Positions 37,336-46,057 of a DNA stretch of 64,000 bases are shown here, one piece after another (position 1 is the first letter of the stretch; the number at the start of each line of letters is the position of its first letter). The position numbers and the translations under genes were made by a program. Source of the stretch: Leptolyngbya ohadii IS1 (GTDB taxonomy: Bacteria > Cyanobacteriota > Cyanobacteriia > Elainellales > Elainellaceae); NCBI RefSeq assembly GCF_002215035.1, contig NZ_NKFP01000006.1:3563080-3627079 (forward strand), given 5' to 3'. The notes beneath the pieces are model-generated. The model searched no databases. It saw nothing but the letters and a program-made list of their open reading frames with translations, and was not told the DNA's origin.

Positions 37336-37449
37336 TTACCCCTGACGCTGTTTGTGCTTCGGATTCACACAAATCACCATAACTCTGCCGCGGCGACGGA
37401 TGACGCGACACTTTTCACACATACGACGAACGGAAGCTCGGACTTTCAT
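37336..37449 (-). CDS. rpmJ: 50S ribosomal protein bL36
   Basis: A 37-residue protein, [20 protein letters not shown] followed by [17 protein letters not shown]. The zinc ligands C11, C14, C27 and H32 are all present, so this is the zinc-binding form. It lies between infA and rpsM, the standard place. Confidence 0.96.
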   Translation of the reverse strand: MKVRASVRRMCEKCRVIRRRGRVMVICVNPKHKQRQG

Positions 37450-37603
37450 GTCCTAAAAAACGTGAAGACTACAAAAATGAAATGGTAGCAAATTCAATAT
37501 ATTTTGTCAATAAAATGCTTCTGCTTGGGCAGAAGCGATCGGGGCATCCCAATATTAGTAAGGTAAGAGCTTTGTACCCGTACAGCGGGACGCTAACACC
37601 TTG

Positions 37604-37828
37604 CTACTTCTTCCGCAGTCGGTAGGTGATTCTGCCCTTCGTCAAGTCGTAGGGAGTCAACTCAACCTTTACTCGATCGCCGGGAAGAATTTTAATATAG
37701 TTCCGTCTGATTTTGCCGGAAATATGCGCCAGGACGTTAAAGCCGTTATCCAGATCGACCCGAAACATCGCGTTGGGCAATGAGTCGGTAACTGTTCCTT
37801 CCATCTCGATTAGGTCTTGCTTAGACAA
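37604..37828 (-). CDS. infA: translation initiation factor IF-1
   Basis: A 74-residue OB-fold factor that blocks the ribosomal A site during initiation: [39 protein letters not shown] and a final [11 protein letters not shown]. First gene of the translation operon in this window. In many cyanobacteria secY and adk come just upstream; they are absent here. Confidence 0.96.
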   Translation of the reverse strand: MSKQDLIEMEGTVTDSLPNAMFRVDLDNGFNVLAHISGKIRRNYIKILPGDRVKVELTPYDLTKGRITYRLRKK

Positions 37829-38282
37829 TGAGCCTTCCTCTGTTCTAAATCAACAATTTATTGAATTTCAATCGGGGTCAGTGCCAGGGTCAGCCCAATG
37901 TTTCGCTTCTTGCCGACGAACATCGCAACCGCAGCAGCACCAACGCAGCACAATAACGGAGCTAAATTACTCCTTCTCTAGGCTAACAAATCTTCACGCA
38001 GTTGGATCAATCTTGAGATTAATCCAAACAGTTATACAGATAGGGAGTGGTTCACTCAGACAAATAGACATTTGTACTGACTACAGCCTTCACAAATAGA
38101 TTGTGAACAAGGGGGTGTGGAGGCGGTGCCCCCACGCAGGGGTTTCACCCCTGCACCCCGTTTAAATCCAAGAAAGGATTGCTGTATGCTAATTCTTGAT
38201 AGAGAATACTATTCTGGAAAACATTAATCGCGATCGATCGTATTCTGGATGAGGATTAGCTTCCAGAAGATTGCCAGAAAAC
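37829..38282. other. intergenic region upstream of infA
   Basis: 454 bases without a gene. It should contain the promoter of the translation operon. The only clear structure is the palindromic repeat at 38111-38160. Confidence 0.5.
38111..38160. repeat. dispersed hairpin repeat
   Basis: GCAGGGGT (38136-38143) pairs perfectly with ACCCCTGC (38147-38154) over a three-base TTC loop, with further pairing of the outer GGGGTG and CACCCC. This G-rich hairpin layout is familiar as an intergenic repeat in cyanobacteria. Confidence 0.6.
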
Positions 38283-39476
38283 CTACGGCGACAGCTGATT
38301 TGCCCCGTTCGGTCGCAGCACTTCCCAGGGAATCGAATTATCGGCAGCGATCGCCAGTGCCATTGCCCTTGCGCCTGCGGCATTAATGTGGCTGGGATCG
38401 ACAAAGTATTGGTTTTGCATCAAGTCCTGCCGCTGACCCAAATCAACAAACGTAAACTGATTGCGATCGGCAACCCGCTGCATATGCTGACGAAACTGCT
38501 GCTCGTAGCGGCGGCGCAGGGGGTCAAGGTATTCCGCAGTCAGGGGTAGATTGACATACACCAGACGAATCTGTTGCTCTCTTGCAAACCGAGCTACCGA
38601 TAGAGTCGCCTGAAGCTGATTGCCCGTGAGCTGGAAATTACGGTAGTCTCCGTCAAACCGTCCTGCCACCCTGGGGAAACGGCGAAAGTAGGTCTGTGGG
38701 TCAAAGCGTCCGGGGATTACCTCAAACCCGTTGGGCGTCAGGTCAGGCGGTAGCGGGGGACGGGTCGGACGACTGGCAGAATTCTGGGTGGACTTGCTGT
38801 TGGCTTGCAGCGTCAGTTCTAGCCACCGACTGCGGGGCGGAATGGGGTTATGTCCCTGCTGAACTCGCCGATAGCCCGCCGAAGCCACAATGCCGTTGTA
38901 GGTAATATCAGCACGACCATTGTTAAACGCCCGCGATCCATCTCCCCAGATCACCAGACGCGGCAGCTGTTCCGGCAGCAGAATCTCGTTCAACAGGAGA
39001 TCCATTACCTGAGCCGTTGCCCCATTGATGCCAAAGTTAAACACCCGCATTCCCGAATAGCCTCGCTTCGCCAGCCCCTCCTCTAAGGCGATCGGATCAA
39101 TTCCCTGAAGCGATCGGGAACTACCAATAATCAGGACATCTGGTTTACCAAAGGTGCGGAGGTAGCGGCTGTAGAGATAGAGTTCCTGATCTAATCGCTC
39201 ACTGTTGAAGGACGGAAAACTGTAGGGCGGCAGCAGCAGATCGGGCAGCAGCAGCGGCGGCAAGGGCAAAATTAGCGAGGAAAGCCGGGGCTTTGTAATC
39301 AGCGGTGCATCTTGTGGATTCTGATTGGCAGGAGCAGAAGCATTGTCCGCCGAGGGATCTGGCTGACCGACAAACTGAGCTTTGAGATGTCGAATACTAT
39401 CTGCAAGCGCAGTACTTCGTAAACCTTGGAAAAGCGTGAGCAGCAGCCCAATCAGGAGCAGCTTTTTCAGTTGCAT
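38283..39476 (-). CDS. DUF1574 (SGNH-like) protein
   Basis: A 397-residue protein with a signal-anchor (KKLLLIGLLLTLFQGL) and a DUF1574 domain. Block I is VLIIGSSRSLQGIDP with the candidate serine, and block V is DPSHINAAGARAMALA with the Asp and His; FGINGATAQVMDLLL lies between. This is the layout of SGNH hydrolases or acyltransferases. I start at ATG 39476; a further 49 codons upstream are open but not protein-like. Probably periplasmic; substrate unknown, cell-wall or polysaccharide acylation is plausible. Confidence 0.82.
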   Translation of the reverse strand: MQLKKLLLIGLLLTLFQGLRSTALADSIRHLKAQFVGQPDPSADNASAPANQNPQDAPLITKPRLSSLILPLPPLLLPDLLLPPYSFPSFNSERLDQELYLYSRYLRTFGKPDVLIIGSSRSLQGIDPIALEEGLAKRGYSGMRVFNFGINGATAQVMDLLLNEILLPEQLPRLVIWGDGSRAFNNGRADITYNGIVASAGYRRVQQGHNPIPPRSRWLELTLQANSKSTQNSASRPTRPPLPPDLTPNGFEVIPGRFDPQTYFRRFPRVAGRFDGDYRNFQLTGNQLQATLSVARFAREQQIRLVYVNLPLTAEYLDPLRRRYEQQFRQHMQRVADRNQFTFVDLGQRQDLMQNQYFVDPSHINAAGARAMALAIAADNSIPWEVLRPNGANQLSP

Positions 39477-40022
39477 AAGATAACCCCGATGATTCTGACT
39501 CACCCAATAGCTGAGCAAGTATCTGAGCGACAGATAAGTGAGCGACCCATTCAGGCACAGCACCCAAGCTTGCAATTGCGTGATGCAAGAGCTTCCCCTA
39601 CGGGGTAATCGAGCAGGAGGCAATCAGAGAAAATACGGAACTAGTCTAAAGCTATCCTTAAGTTCGAGCCGGGGTCAACTATTTAGGTTCCGGAGGATTG
39701 AGGTTTCAGCCGATTCAGGTTCCGGGCGATCGCGTTTCAGAGGCTTGGGTTCTGGATGGATCAGATTCAGACAGGTCAAAATTTAGGCAGGTCAAAATTT
39801 AGGCAGGTCAAAATTTAGGCACAAAAAAGCAGCCCCCAAAGGAGAAGGACTGCATGGTTCGATTCCTCCAATATTTGTGATATTAGTCAGAGGCGGGATC
39901 ACTTCTCTTCTACCCGTGGAAATAGGGCGGAAGGAAGACTACGTTAAATTAGCTTCCTGCATTCGCTTTTCGCACTCTCTTTTCGTCAACTTATCGCCAA
40001 CTTAGCTGTCGGTTAAAGCGAC
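39477..40022. other. intergenic region with tandem repeat
   Basis: 546 bases without a supported gene. It includes loosely repeated TTCCGG/GGTTTCAG blocks (39685-39770) and the exact tandem repeat at 39774-39821, described separately. Confidence 0.5.
39774..39821. repeat. 16-base tandem repeat, three exact copies
   Basis: AGGTCAAAATTTAGGC occurs three times head to tail with no differences. Confidence 0.92.
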
Positions 40023-40520
40023 CTAAATTGCTGCGCCAGCGTCCATCTGCTGCAAAATTTCCTGAGCTTTCTGAATCTCTTCCTGGGTCGTATTGTCCAC
40101 AACCAGCAGGAAACCCTGGCTATCCTCAGTCGATTGAACCGTTTGCTGCTTCAGAGAACTGCCTGTAATTGAGGCGATTAACGCACCTGCGGCTGCCCCC
40201 ACACCGCCCGCTAGCAGCGCAAAGGACAAAATTTCTGGGAACGAAGCGATCGCCGGAGAAGCCGGATCATGCTGCCCCAGAGCCGCTAGCAAAAACCCTG
40301 CCAGCGCACCCAGAACCGTTCCGGCAATGGCTCCCTTGCCTGCATTACTTGCTGCTTCGGTTTGAGACACTTTAGCGGTGGAATTCAGTGCTTCAGGAAC
40401 CAGCGCCAGACGATCGGGGGAAAAGCCTGCATCCTGGAGGGCACTCAGGGCGGCAGCTCCCTGCTCAACATCCAAGAATTTTTTGAGGGGGTATTGGTGG
40501 GATTGGGCGATCTGTACCAT
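40023..40520 (-). CDS. glycine-zipper membrane protein, general-stress-like
   Basis: A 165-residue protein. The N-terminal 60 residues (DVEQGAAALSALQDAGFSPD, then RLALVPEAL) resemble the small domain of general stress protein 17M/YflT-type proteins. Two glycine-rich membrane segments follow (GKGAIAGTVLGALAGFLLAAL and LLAGGVGAAAGALIASITG), then a soluble tail ending in IQKAQEILQQMDAG that resembles the first domain again. It may respond to osmotic or membrane stress. ATG 40520 is used instead of TTG 40544. Confidence 0.72.
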   Translation of the reverse strand: MVQIAQSHQYPLKKFLDVEQGAAALSALQDAGFSPDRLALVPEALNSTAKVSQTEAASNAGKGAIAGTVLGALAGFLLAALGQHDPASPAIASFPEILSFALLAGGVGAAAGALIASITGSSLKQQTVQSTEDSQGFLLVVDNTTQEEIQKAQEILQQMDAGAAI

Positions 40521-40684
40521 GGCTAAACCTGCACTCTGCTGCAAAAGAACGGTTAATCAAAATTTGATTAGACAATCTGACTAATCAGCGAATCCTATCT
40601 TTTATTAACCTTGTCTTCCGCTCAAAAACCCTCGCCCGCAGGTAAGAACGATCGCACGCCGTAAATCAGCCGATTCGGGTACGT

Positions 40685-42394
40685 CTAAAACAGAAAATAC
40701 CGCTGCGCCATCGGCAGAACAGTTGCAGGTTCACAGGTGAGCAATTCGCCATCTGCCCGCACTTCGTAGGTTTCTGGATCGACTTCCATCCGGGGCATCG
40801 CATCATTGAGCTTCATATCGCGCTTGGTGAGCTGCCGAATGTCCGACACTGCCACCACAGGACGCTGGAGCTTTAGCCGATCGCCGATGTCGTGCTTTAG
40901 CGCTGCCTTAGAGACAAACGTGAGAGACGTGGCGTTTCTGGCTCCCCCGAAGCTAGCGAACATCGGTCGCATATGGACGGGCTGCGGCGTTGGGATACTG
41001 GCATTTGCATCGCCCATTTGTGCCCAGGCAATCATGCCGCCCTTCAATACCAGTTCCGGCTTCACGCCAAACAGCCCCGGTCGCCAGATGCAGAGATCGG
41101 CAATTTTGCCCACCTCGATCGATCCGACATAGTTGGCAATGCCGTGGGTGATCGCCGGATTAATGGTGTACTTCGCCACGTATCGCTTGGCGCGGGTATT
41201 GTCGTTGCGCTCACTATCTTCGGCTAGGCTGCCCCGCTGGTCTTTCATTTTGTGGGCGGTCTGCCAGGTACGAATAATCACTTCCCCGATCCGTCCCATT
41301 GCCTGTGAGTCCGAAGACAGCATACTGAATGCGCCCAGATCGTGCAGGATATCCTCGGCGGCGATCGTTTCCCGGCGAATGCGCGACTCGGCAAAGGCTA
41401 CATCCTCAGGAATGCTGCGATCGAGGTGATGGCAGACCATCAGCATATCCAGGTGTTCTTCCAGCGTGTTCAGCGTATAGGGACGGGTGGGATTTGTCGA
41501 GGAAGGCAGCACATTCGCTTCGCCACAGACTTTGATGATGTCCGGTGCATGTCCACCCCCTGCGCCCTCCGTGTGATAAGTGTGAATGCAGCGTCCTTTG
41601 AATGCAGCGATCGTATCCTCCACAAATCCGGCTTCGTTCAGCGTGTCGGTGTGGATTGCCACCTGCACATCGTATTCGTCTGCAACGGAAAGACAGGTAT
41701 CGATCGTCGCGGGAGTAGTGCCCCAATCTTCGTGCAGCTTTAAGCCGATCGCCCCCGCCTCAATTTGCTCTTCCAGCGCATCCGGTTGAGAAGTATTGCC
41801 CTTGCCCAAAAAGCCCAGATTCATGGGAAAGGCGTCTGCTGCCTGAAGCATTCGGTAGATATTCCAGGGTCCGGGCGTACAGGTCGTGGCATTGGTGCCT
41901 GCGGCGGGTCCGGTTCCGCCTCCGATCATCGTAGTAACGCCGGATGCAATGGCAACTTCGATCTGCTGCGGACAGATAAAGTGAATGTGGGTATCAATGC
42001 CGCCTGCGGTAACGATCATGCCTTCTCCCGCGATCGCCTCCGTACCGGGACCGATGATGATATTCACATTGTCCTGAATGTAGGGGTTGCCCGCCTTACC
42101 GATCGCCGCAATCTTGCCGTCCTTGATGCCGATATCAGCTTTCACAATGCCCCACCAGTCCAGGACTAGCGCATTAGTAATCACTGCATCTACCGCACCA
42201 TTCTCATTGCTGATCGGCGACTGCCCCATCCCGTCCCGAATCACCTTACCGCCGCCAAATTTCACTTCATCGCCGTAGGTCGTATAGTCCTGCTCGACTT
42301 CAATGATCAGATTGGTGTCCGCCAACCGTACCCGATCGCCCAGCGTAGGACCAAAGGTTTCAGCATAGGCGCGGCGATTCATTCTGTAGCTCAT
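40685..42394 (-). CDS. ureC: urease subunit alpha
   Basis: A 569-residue catalytic subunit of urease, which splits urea to ammonia and carbamate at a dinickel site. The first metal pair is in [13 protein letters not shown], the carbamylated lysine in GLKLHEDWG, further ligands in [10 protein letters not shown] and the flap in [21 protein letters not shown] use ATG 42394 (AGAGG upstream), which matches the standard length; the open frame upstream is spurious. No ureA, ureB or accessory genes are nearby, consistent with the dispersed ure genes of some cyanobacteria. Confidence 0.97.
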   Translation of the reverse strand: MSYRMNRRAYAETFGPTLGDRVRLADTNLIIEVEQDYTTYGDEVKFGGGKVIRDGMGQSPISNENGAVDAVITNALVLDWWGIVKADIGIKDGKIAAIGKAGNPYIQDNVNIIIGPGTEAIAGEGMIVTAGGIDTHIHFICPQQIEVAIASGVTTMIGGGTGPAAGTNATTCTPGPWNIYRMLQAADAFPMNLGFLGKGNTSQPDALEEQIEAGAIGLKLHEDWGTTPATIDTCLSVADEYDVQVAIHTDTLNEAGFVEDTIAAFKGRCIHTYHTEGAGGGHAPDIIKVCGEANVLPSSTNPTRPYTLNTLEEHLDMLMVCHHLDRSIPEDVAFAESRIRRETIAAEDILHDLGAFSMLSSDSQAMGRIGEVIIRTWQTAHKMKDQRGSLAEDSERNDNTRAKRYVAKYTINPAITHGIANYVGSIEVGKIADLCIWRPGLFGVKPELVLKGGMIAWAQMGDANASIPTPQPVHMRPMFASFGGARNATSLTFVSKAALKHDIGDRLKLQRPVVAVSDIRQLTKRDMKLNDAMPRMEVDPETYEVRADGELLTCEPATVLPMAQRYFLF

Positions 42395-42852
42395 AGATGC
42401 CTCTTGCAGGAGTTCGATAAAGGGTGGGTGACAGGGGAATGACCGAGAGCGGTGACAAAAGAAAATTAAGCCAACCCAAATTTGCAGCGAGGTTGACTCG
42501 ATCGTGAAGCGTATCATGCCACTGCCAGGAATGGCACCGAAGCCGCTAAAAAGTTAAGGTTTCGAGCGATCGAATTATTGGTTTGTTAGATTCCGGGATA
42601 AAACTTAAGGAAGGATTAACGGTACGAAAAAGAAACTTGTTTGGCGATCAAAGAGGAAATGGGTTTGAAGACTTCGAGGAAGTTTTGAAAAGACGAGCCG
42701 TATCAATTTCCTGGAGGAGCGTTGAACATCCCAGAGGAGCAGTTCGCGAACCGTCCTTACCGCTATGTCGCCCTAAGGGATTTATTTGGAGCATCAGAGC
42801 TTCTGAACCGCCCTTGTAGATTATCCTGCCCCGATTCAAACGTCGCGTTGTA
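42395..42852. other. intergenic region upstream of ureC
   Basis: 458 bases with no supported gene. The ureC promoter should lie here. No clear GTA-N8-TAC NtcA site was found by eye. It contains the dispersed element at 42716-42757. Confidence 0.45.
42716..42757 (+). repeat. dispersed 44-base palindromic element, copy 2
   Basis: Blocks GAGCGTTGAACATCCC, AGAGGAGC and AGTTCGCGAACCGTCC run in the same order as in copy 1 at 28676-28719. The centre GTTCGCGAAC is a perfect palindrome. Confidence 0.55.
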
Positions 42853-43311
42853 CTAAGTTGGCAGTCGATTCGCTATCAGCCAATATTCAATAAAGAGCTG
42901 CATATTTCGTCGAAACTTTGTGCCGTCTACCCGTTTTACGATATAGCCACTGATGCCCTGTTCGTAGAGCGAATTGATCTCCCGCTGGTTCATGTTTCCG
43001 CCCAGAACAACGATCGGAATGCTGCGAAGCCGATCGCTTTGTTTGACCTGCCGCAGCACTTCAGCTCCATCGATACCCGGCAGAAGCAGATCCAGCAAAA
43101 TCAGCGAGGGCAGTCTGGCGAGATCGGTTTCAGATGCAGAGGAAGCCTTCCCCAGCAAGTATTCCAGCGCCTCATCACCCGTCATACAGCGATCGATCCG
43201 ACACAAAAGGGAATCCTGCTCCACAATTTGTTCCAGAATCCGTTTCAGGACTGCAAAGTCTTCGTCGCTATCTTCGATGACTAGCAGCAGGGGTAGCGGA
43301 GAGTCGGACAT
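42853..43311 (-). CDS. single-domain response regulator (Rcp1-like)
   Basis: A 152-residue receiver-only protein of the Rcp1 group, which typically partners phytochrome-type kinases. The acidic pocket is VIEDSDED, the phosphoacceptor is in LILLDLLLPGIDG and the conserved lysine is in GYIVKRVDG. The switch Thr/Ser that usually follows strand 4 is Gly (VVLGGNMN). No output domain. Directly downstream, in transcription order, of the multidomain regulator at 43421-45400, with a repeat-filled spacer. Confidence 0.9.
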   Translation of the reverse strand: MSDSPLPLLLVIEDSDEDFAVLKRILEQIVEQDSLLCRIDRCMTGDEALEYLLGKASSASETDLARLPSLILLDLLLPGIDGAEVLRQVKQSDRLRSIPIVVLGGNMNQREINSLYEQGISGYIVKRVDGTKFRRNMQLFIEYWLIANRLPT

Positions 43312-43369
43312 GGATCTCGTCAGAGCATAGAGGGCATCGAAAGCATAAAGGGCAGCTCAGGAACTCATC

Positions 43370-43427
43370 GGCTCAAGAAATTATTGGCTCAGGAAATTAT
43401 CGGCTCAAGAAATTATCGGCTCAGGGG
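43370..43427. repeat. 16-base tandem repeat after the hybrid regulator gene
   Basis: GGCTCAAGAAATTATT, GGCTCAGGAAATTATC and GGCTCAAGAAATTATC follow each other, then a partial fourth copy GGCTCAGGGG that runs into the stop codon of the gene ending at 43421. Confidence 0.9.
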
Positions 43428-45400
43428 CGATTCCGTTTTCGGAGGCGAGTTCGCTCTAGCCATCGCGTAGTCCGGGCAATAAGTTCGGGAGGGACGATCG
43501 GCTTGCCCACAAAGTCATCTGCTCCGGCTGCAAAAATCTGGTGAATTACATCGGCATCGTCATAGGGAGTCAGTATCAGAATGGGCAAATCGGCGAACTG
43601 CGGATCTTGCCGAACGACCTGGCAGAGTTCAATGCCGCTAAAGGTGGGCATGGTGCTATCTAGAATCAGCAGATCGGGTGCAGTAGCGGTAAACACCTCC
43701 CAAAACTGCTGTGGGTCAGCCAGCGTAGTCACTCGCATCCCCCAGGGCGGCAGCAGCTCGATCAGGGTTTCCAGCACGGTCGGATCATCATCTACCACCA
43801 GCACTTGGGCATCAGGCAGGGGAGCCGGGTTGACAATTTTCGTCACGACCCGCAGCACCTCCGCAATCGAAATGGGCTTGTGCAAAAATGCCTGTCCGCC
43901 CAGCCGCGCCACCGTAACGCGATCGGCAAGGCTATTCCGCACGGTTAATGCCACTACGGGGATCGCAGAGTTCTGTTCCGCCAGTTCCGCCAGCAGGGCA
44001 AAACCGTTCTCCGTTGTTTCCGGGAAGATCAGATCCAGCAGGATCACATCCGGCGACATTCGATCGATCGCAGACCGACCTTCCGCCAGCGTAGTTGCCA
44101 CTTCCACATGAAAACCAGCGGCGATCGCAGCCTGTTTTAACAGCTTGGTCAGTACTACGTCGTCGTCGATCACCAATAGCCGACCCGCCGTGACTTTCGG
44201 TACAGGCACCGGAACCGCGATCGCAGGAGTGGCATCTACTGCTTGCCTGAGGGATTGAACAAGCTGCAAAAGCTGCCCTGCCTCCGCCTGTGCCAGAGAA
44301 TTGGGTTCCGGAGAATCTTGTTCTGGAGAAGTTCGTCCTGGAGAATCTTGTTCCGGGGAATTCTGTCCTGGAAAATTCCGCCCCAGAAAATTCTGCCCTG
44401 AGGAACCACCGTCCTGGAGCAGTTGTTCGATCTGCCACACCACCTGGGAGCCTTCCAGCAAACCCAGCGATCCCAGAGTTCCAGCAAGCTGGTGTGCCTG
44501 ACGTGCCGCCTGCTGACGCAGCGTAGATTCCAGGGTTCCAGCCAAAAGGCTGCTGATCACCTGCTCAAACACGGCAACTTCTTCCTGAAGGCTGGCTTTT
44601 AGCTCCGCCTGCACCTGCGCCAGTTCCGCCATAATGTCCTGATGCGCCCGCACCCGATCATTTTGCCTGGCATCTCCCAATTCCCGTTCGGCTACAGCCG
44701 TTTGGCTGGCAACAGGAGCCGTTTCTTCTGGCGGTGGAATTAGCCGGTAGCCCAAGCCATAGATGGTTTCGATTAATTCAGCCGTGACGCCAGCAGCCTT
44801 GAGCTTTTGTCGCAGTCCTTTGACATGGGACGCCACCGTTCCCTCTCCTGGCGCTTCCGAGGCATTCCAGAGACGATCAAGAATGACGTCTTTACTGAAG
44901 ATTCGCAGCGGATTTTCCAAAAAAAGCTGGAGCAGGCTGAACTCCTTTGCCGTCAGGTTGAGGGGCATTCCTTCCCAGGTAACTTGCCGCAGATCGGGGA
45001 GCAGCTGTAGGGCACCCCAGTTCAGCATGGGAGTAAAGTTAACCTGTCTGCGCCGCAGCAATGCCTGCACTCGCGCAATAAACTCGGTAAGGTCAAAGGG
45101 TTTATCCAGGCAGTCATCTGCGCCTGCATTGAGTCCTATTACCCGCTTGCGGCTACCCTCGCGTTCTGTCAGCAGCAGAATCGGCATCTGATAGTTTTGC
45201 GATCGCAGTGTCCGACAGAGGCTAATCCCATCTCCCGGCAGTTCGGCATCCAGCACCAGCAGATCGTAGTTATAGGTCTGCACCATCCGTACAGCAGTCT
45301 GACTATCGGAAGTCACATCTACCGAAAACTGGCGATTGGTGAGTGCCAGGGTCAGGGTTGCGCTTGTCTTTTCGTCACTCTCAACCAGTAAAACTCTCAC
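43421..45400 (-). CDS. multidomain response regulator REC-wHTH-HPt-REC-REC
   Basis: A 659-residue regulator. Order: receiver 1 (1-117; LLVLDAELPGDG, CLDKPF), OmpR-type winged helix (about 120-222; TIYGLGYRLIPP), HPt domain (about 255-395; ARQAHQLAGTLGSLGL with the phospho-His), receiver 2 (LLVIDDD, VILLDLIFPE, FLHKPIS) and receiver 3 (VLVVDDD, LLILDSTMPTFSG, FVGKPIV). DNA binding and a full phosphorelay in one chain. The start is GTG 45400 after AGAGG. The HPt C-terminal half contains a run of near-identical 5-residue repeats (about 345-380). Confidence 0.92.
   Translation of the reverse strand: MRVLLVESDEKTSATLTLALTNRQFSVDVTSDSQTAVRMVQTYNYDLLVLDAELPGDGISLCRTLRSQNYQMPILLLTEREGSRKRVIGLNAGADDCLDKPFDLTEFIARVQALLRRRQVNFTPMLNWGALQLLPDLRQVTWEGMPLNLTAKEFSLLQLFLENPLRIFSKDVILDRLWNASEAPGEGTVASHVKGLRQKLKAAGVTAELIETIYGLGYRLIPPPEETAPVASQTAVAERELGDARQNDRVRAHQDIMAELAQVQAELKASLQEEVAVFEQVISSLLAGTLESTLRQQAARQAHQLAGTLGSLGLLEGSQVVWQIEQLLQDGGSSGQNFLGRNFPGQNSPEQDSPGRTSPEQDSPEPNSLAQAEAGQLLQLVQSLRQAVDATPAIAVPVPVPKVTAGRLLVIDDDVVLTKLLKQAAIAAGFHVEVATTLAEGRSAIDRMSPDVILLDLIFPETTENGFALLAELAEQNSAIPVVALTVRNSLADRVTVARLGGQAFLHKPISIAEVLRVVTKIVNPAPLPDAQVLVVDDDPTVLETLIELLPPWGMRVTTLADPQQFWEVFTATAPDLLILDSTMPTFSGIELCQVVRQDPQFADLPILILTPYDDADVIHQIFAAGADDFVGKPIVPPELIARTTRWLERTRLRKRNRP
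44284..44405. repeat. in-frame 15-base minisatellite inside the HPt region
   Basis: On the plus strand, TCTTGTTCTGGAGAA, TCTTGTCCTGGAGAA-like units recur about eight times with small changes. They encode residues such as NSPEQDSPGRTSPEQDSPEP in the regulator. The period of 15 keeps the frame open. Confidence 0.8.
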
Positions 45401-46057
45401 ACATACCTCTTTTTCAACCAGAAGCTTCTCTCGCCCACGCACAGCAGGGAGGAGAGCAGATAACTTTCGATTAGGCGTTAGATAAGCACAGGTTCACAGA
45501 TAGCCCAGAGATTGCCAGATGTGTGACATGCCTGCGGTTAACTCTTCATCGTCAATAATTCATTTTTCCCAGTTGCTCGTCGCAATTACTGGCACTAATC
45601 CGTCCTTATGTGTGGAAGGATCAACTGCACCAATGGCGAAGATCGATCGCTGTGAGGGAGAGCCTGTGTCCGGTCAGATTGCACAATTTCCTACATGCCT
45701 GAAGCCGTTTAAGAGGGATGAGCCAGGCAGGTCAGTTTCTTTTGAACTGCATGAAACGATAATTGAATCTTTAAATCACAGACCGATGCTGTCCCCAGAA
45801 CGCACATTGCAGATTAGACAGCAAATTTGAAGCAACTTTGAAGGACTTATTAAGTTTTGTAAAAGCTCTTTTAAGAGAAAAAGGGTGCGATCGCGAAAAG
45901 GTTGCTGCCATACCAGATTGCTCCCCCTTTCGCATTGAATTTGATCAGCTAATGACTGATAGATTACCGAAAGTTAATAGGCTGTAGATCAGATAAGGGC
46001 GGTCTGCAAACCGCCCCTGGGAAATGATTTATTGGTAGTTAGAATCTCCTCGATCGC
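45401..46057. other. intergenic region with palindrome
   Basis: 657 bases with no supported gene; a 103-codon plus-strand frame at 45519-45830 has no ribosome-binding site and unconvincing composition. It ends with the palindrome at 45997-46016. Confidence 0.45.
45997..46016 (-). terminator. palindrome, possible terminator of the DUF4912 fusion gene
   Basis: GGGCGGT pairs with ACCGCCC over a six-base loop. Read on the minus strand it is followed by TTAT only, so it is a weak terminator. It shares the GCGGTTTGC-type core with the dispersed elements at 28676 and 42716. Confidence 0.5.

Noticed and set aside
42395-42852. An NtcA binding site (GTA-N8-TAC) upstream of ureC
   Set aside because: No matching palindrome with a suitable -10 box was found by eye; a weight-matrix scan would be needed to be sure.
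45519-45830. A 103-codon frame upstream of the DUF4912 fusion gene
   Set aside because: No ribosome-binding site, no domain and a composition like translated non-coding DNA.
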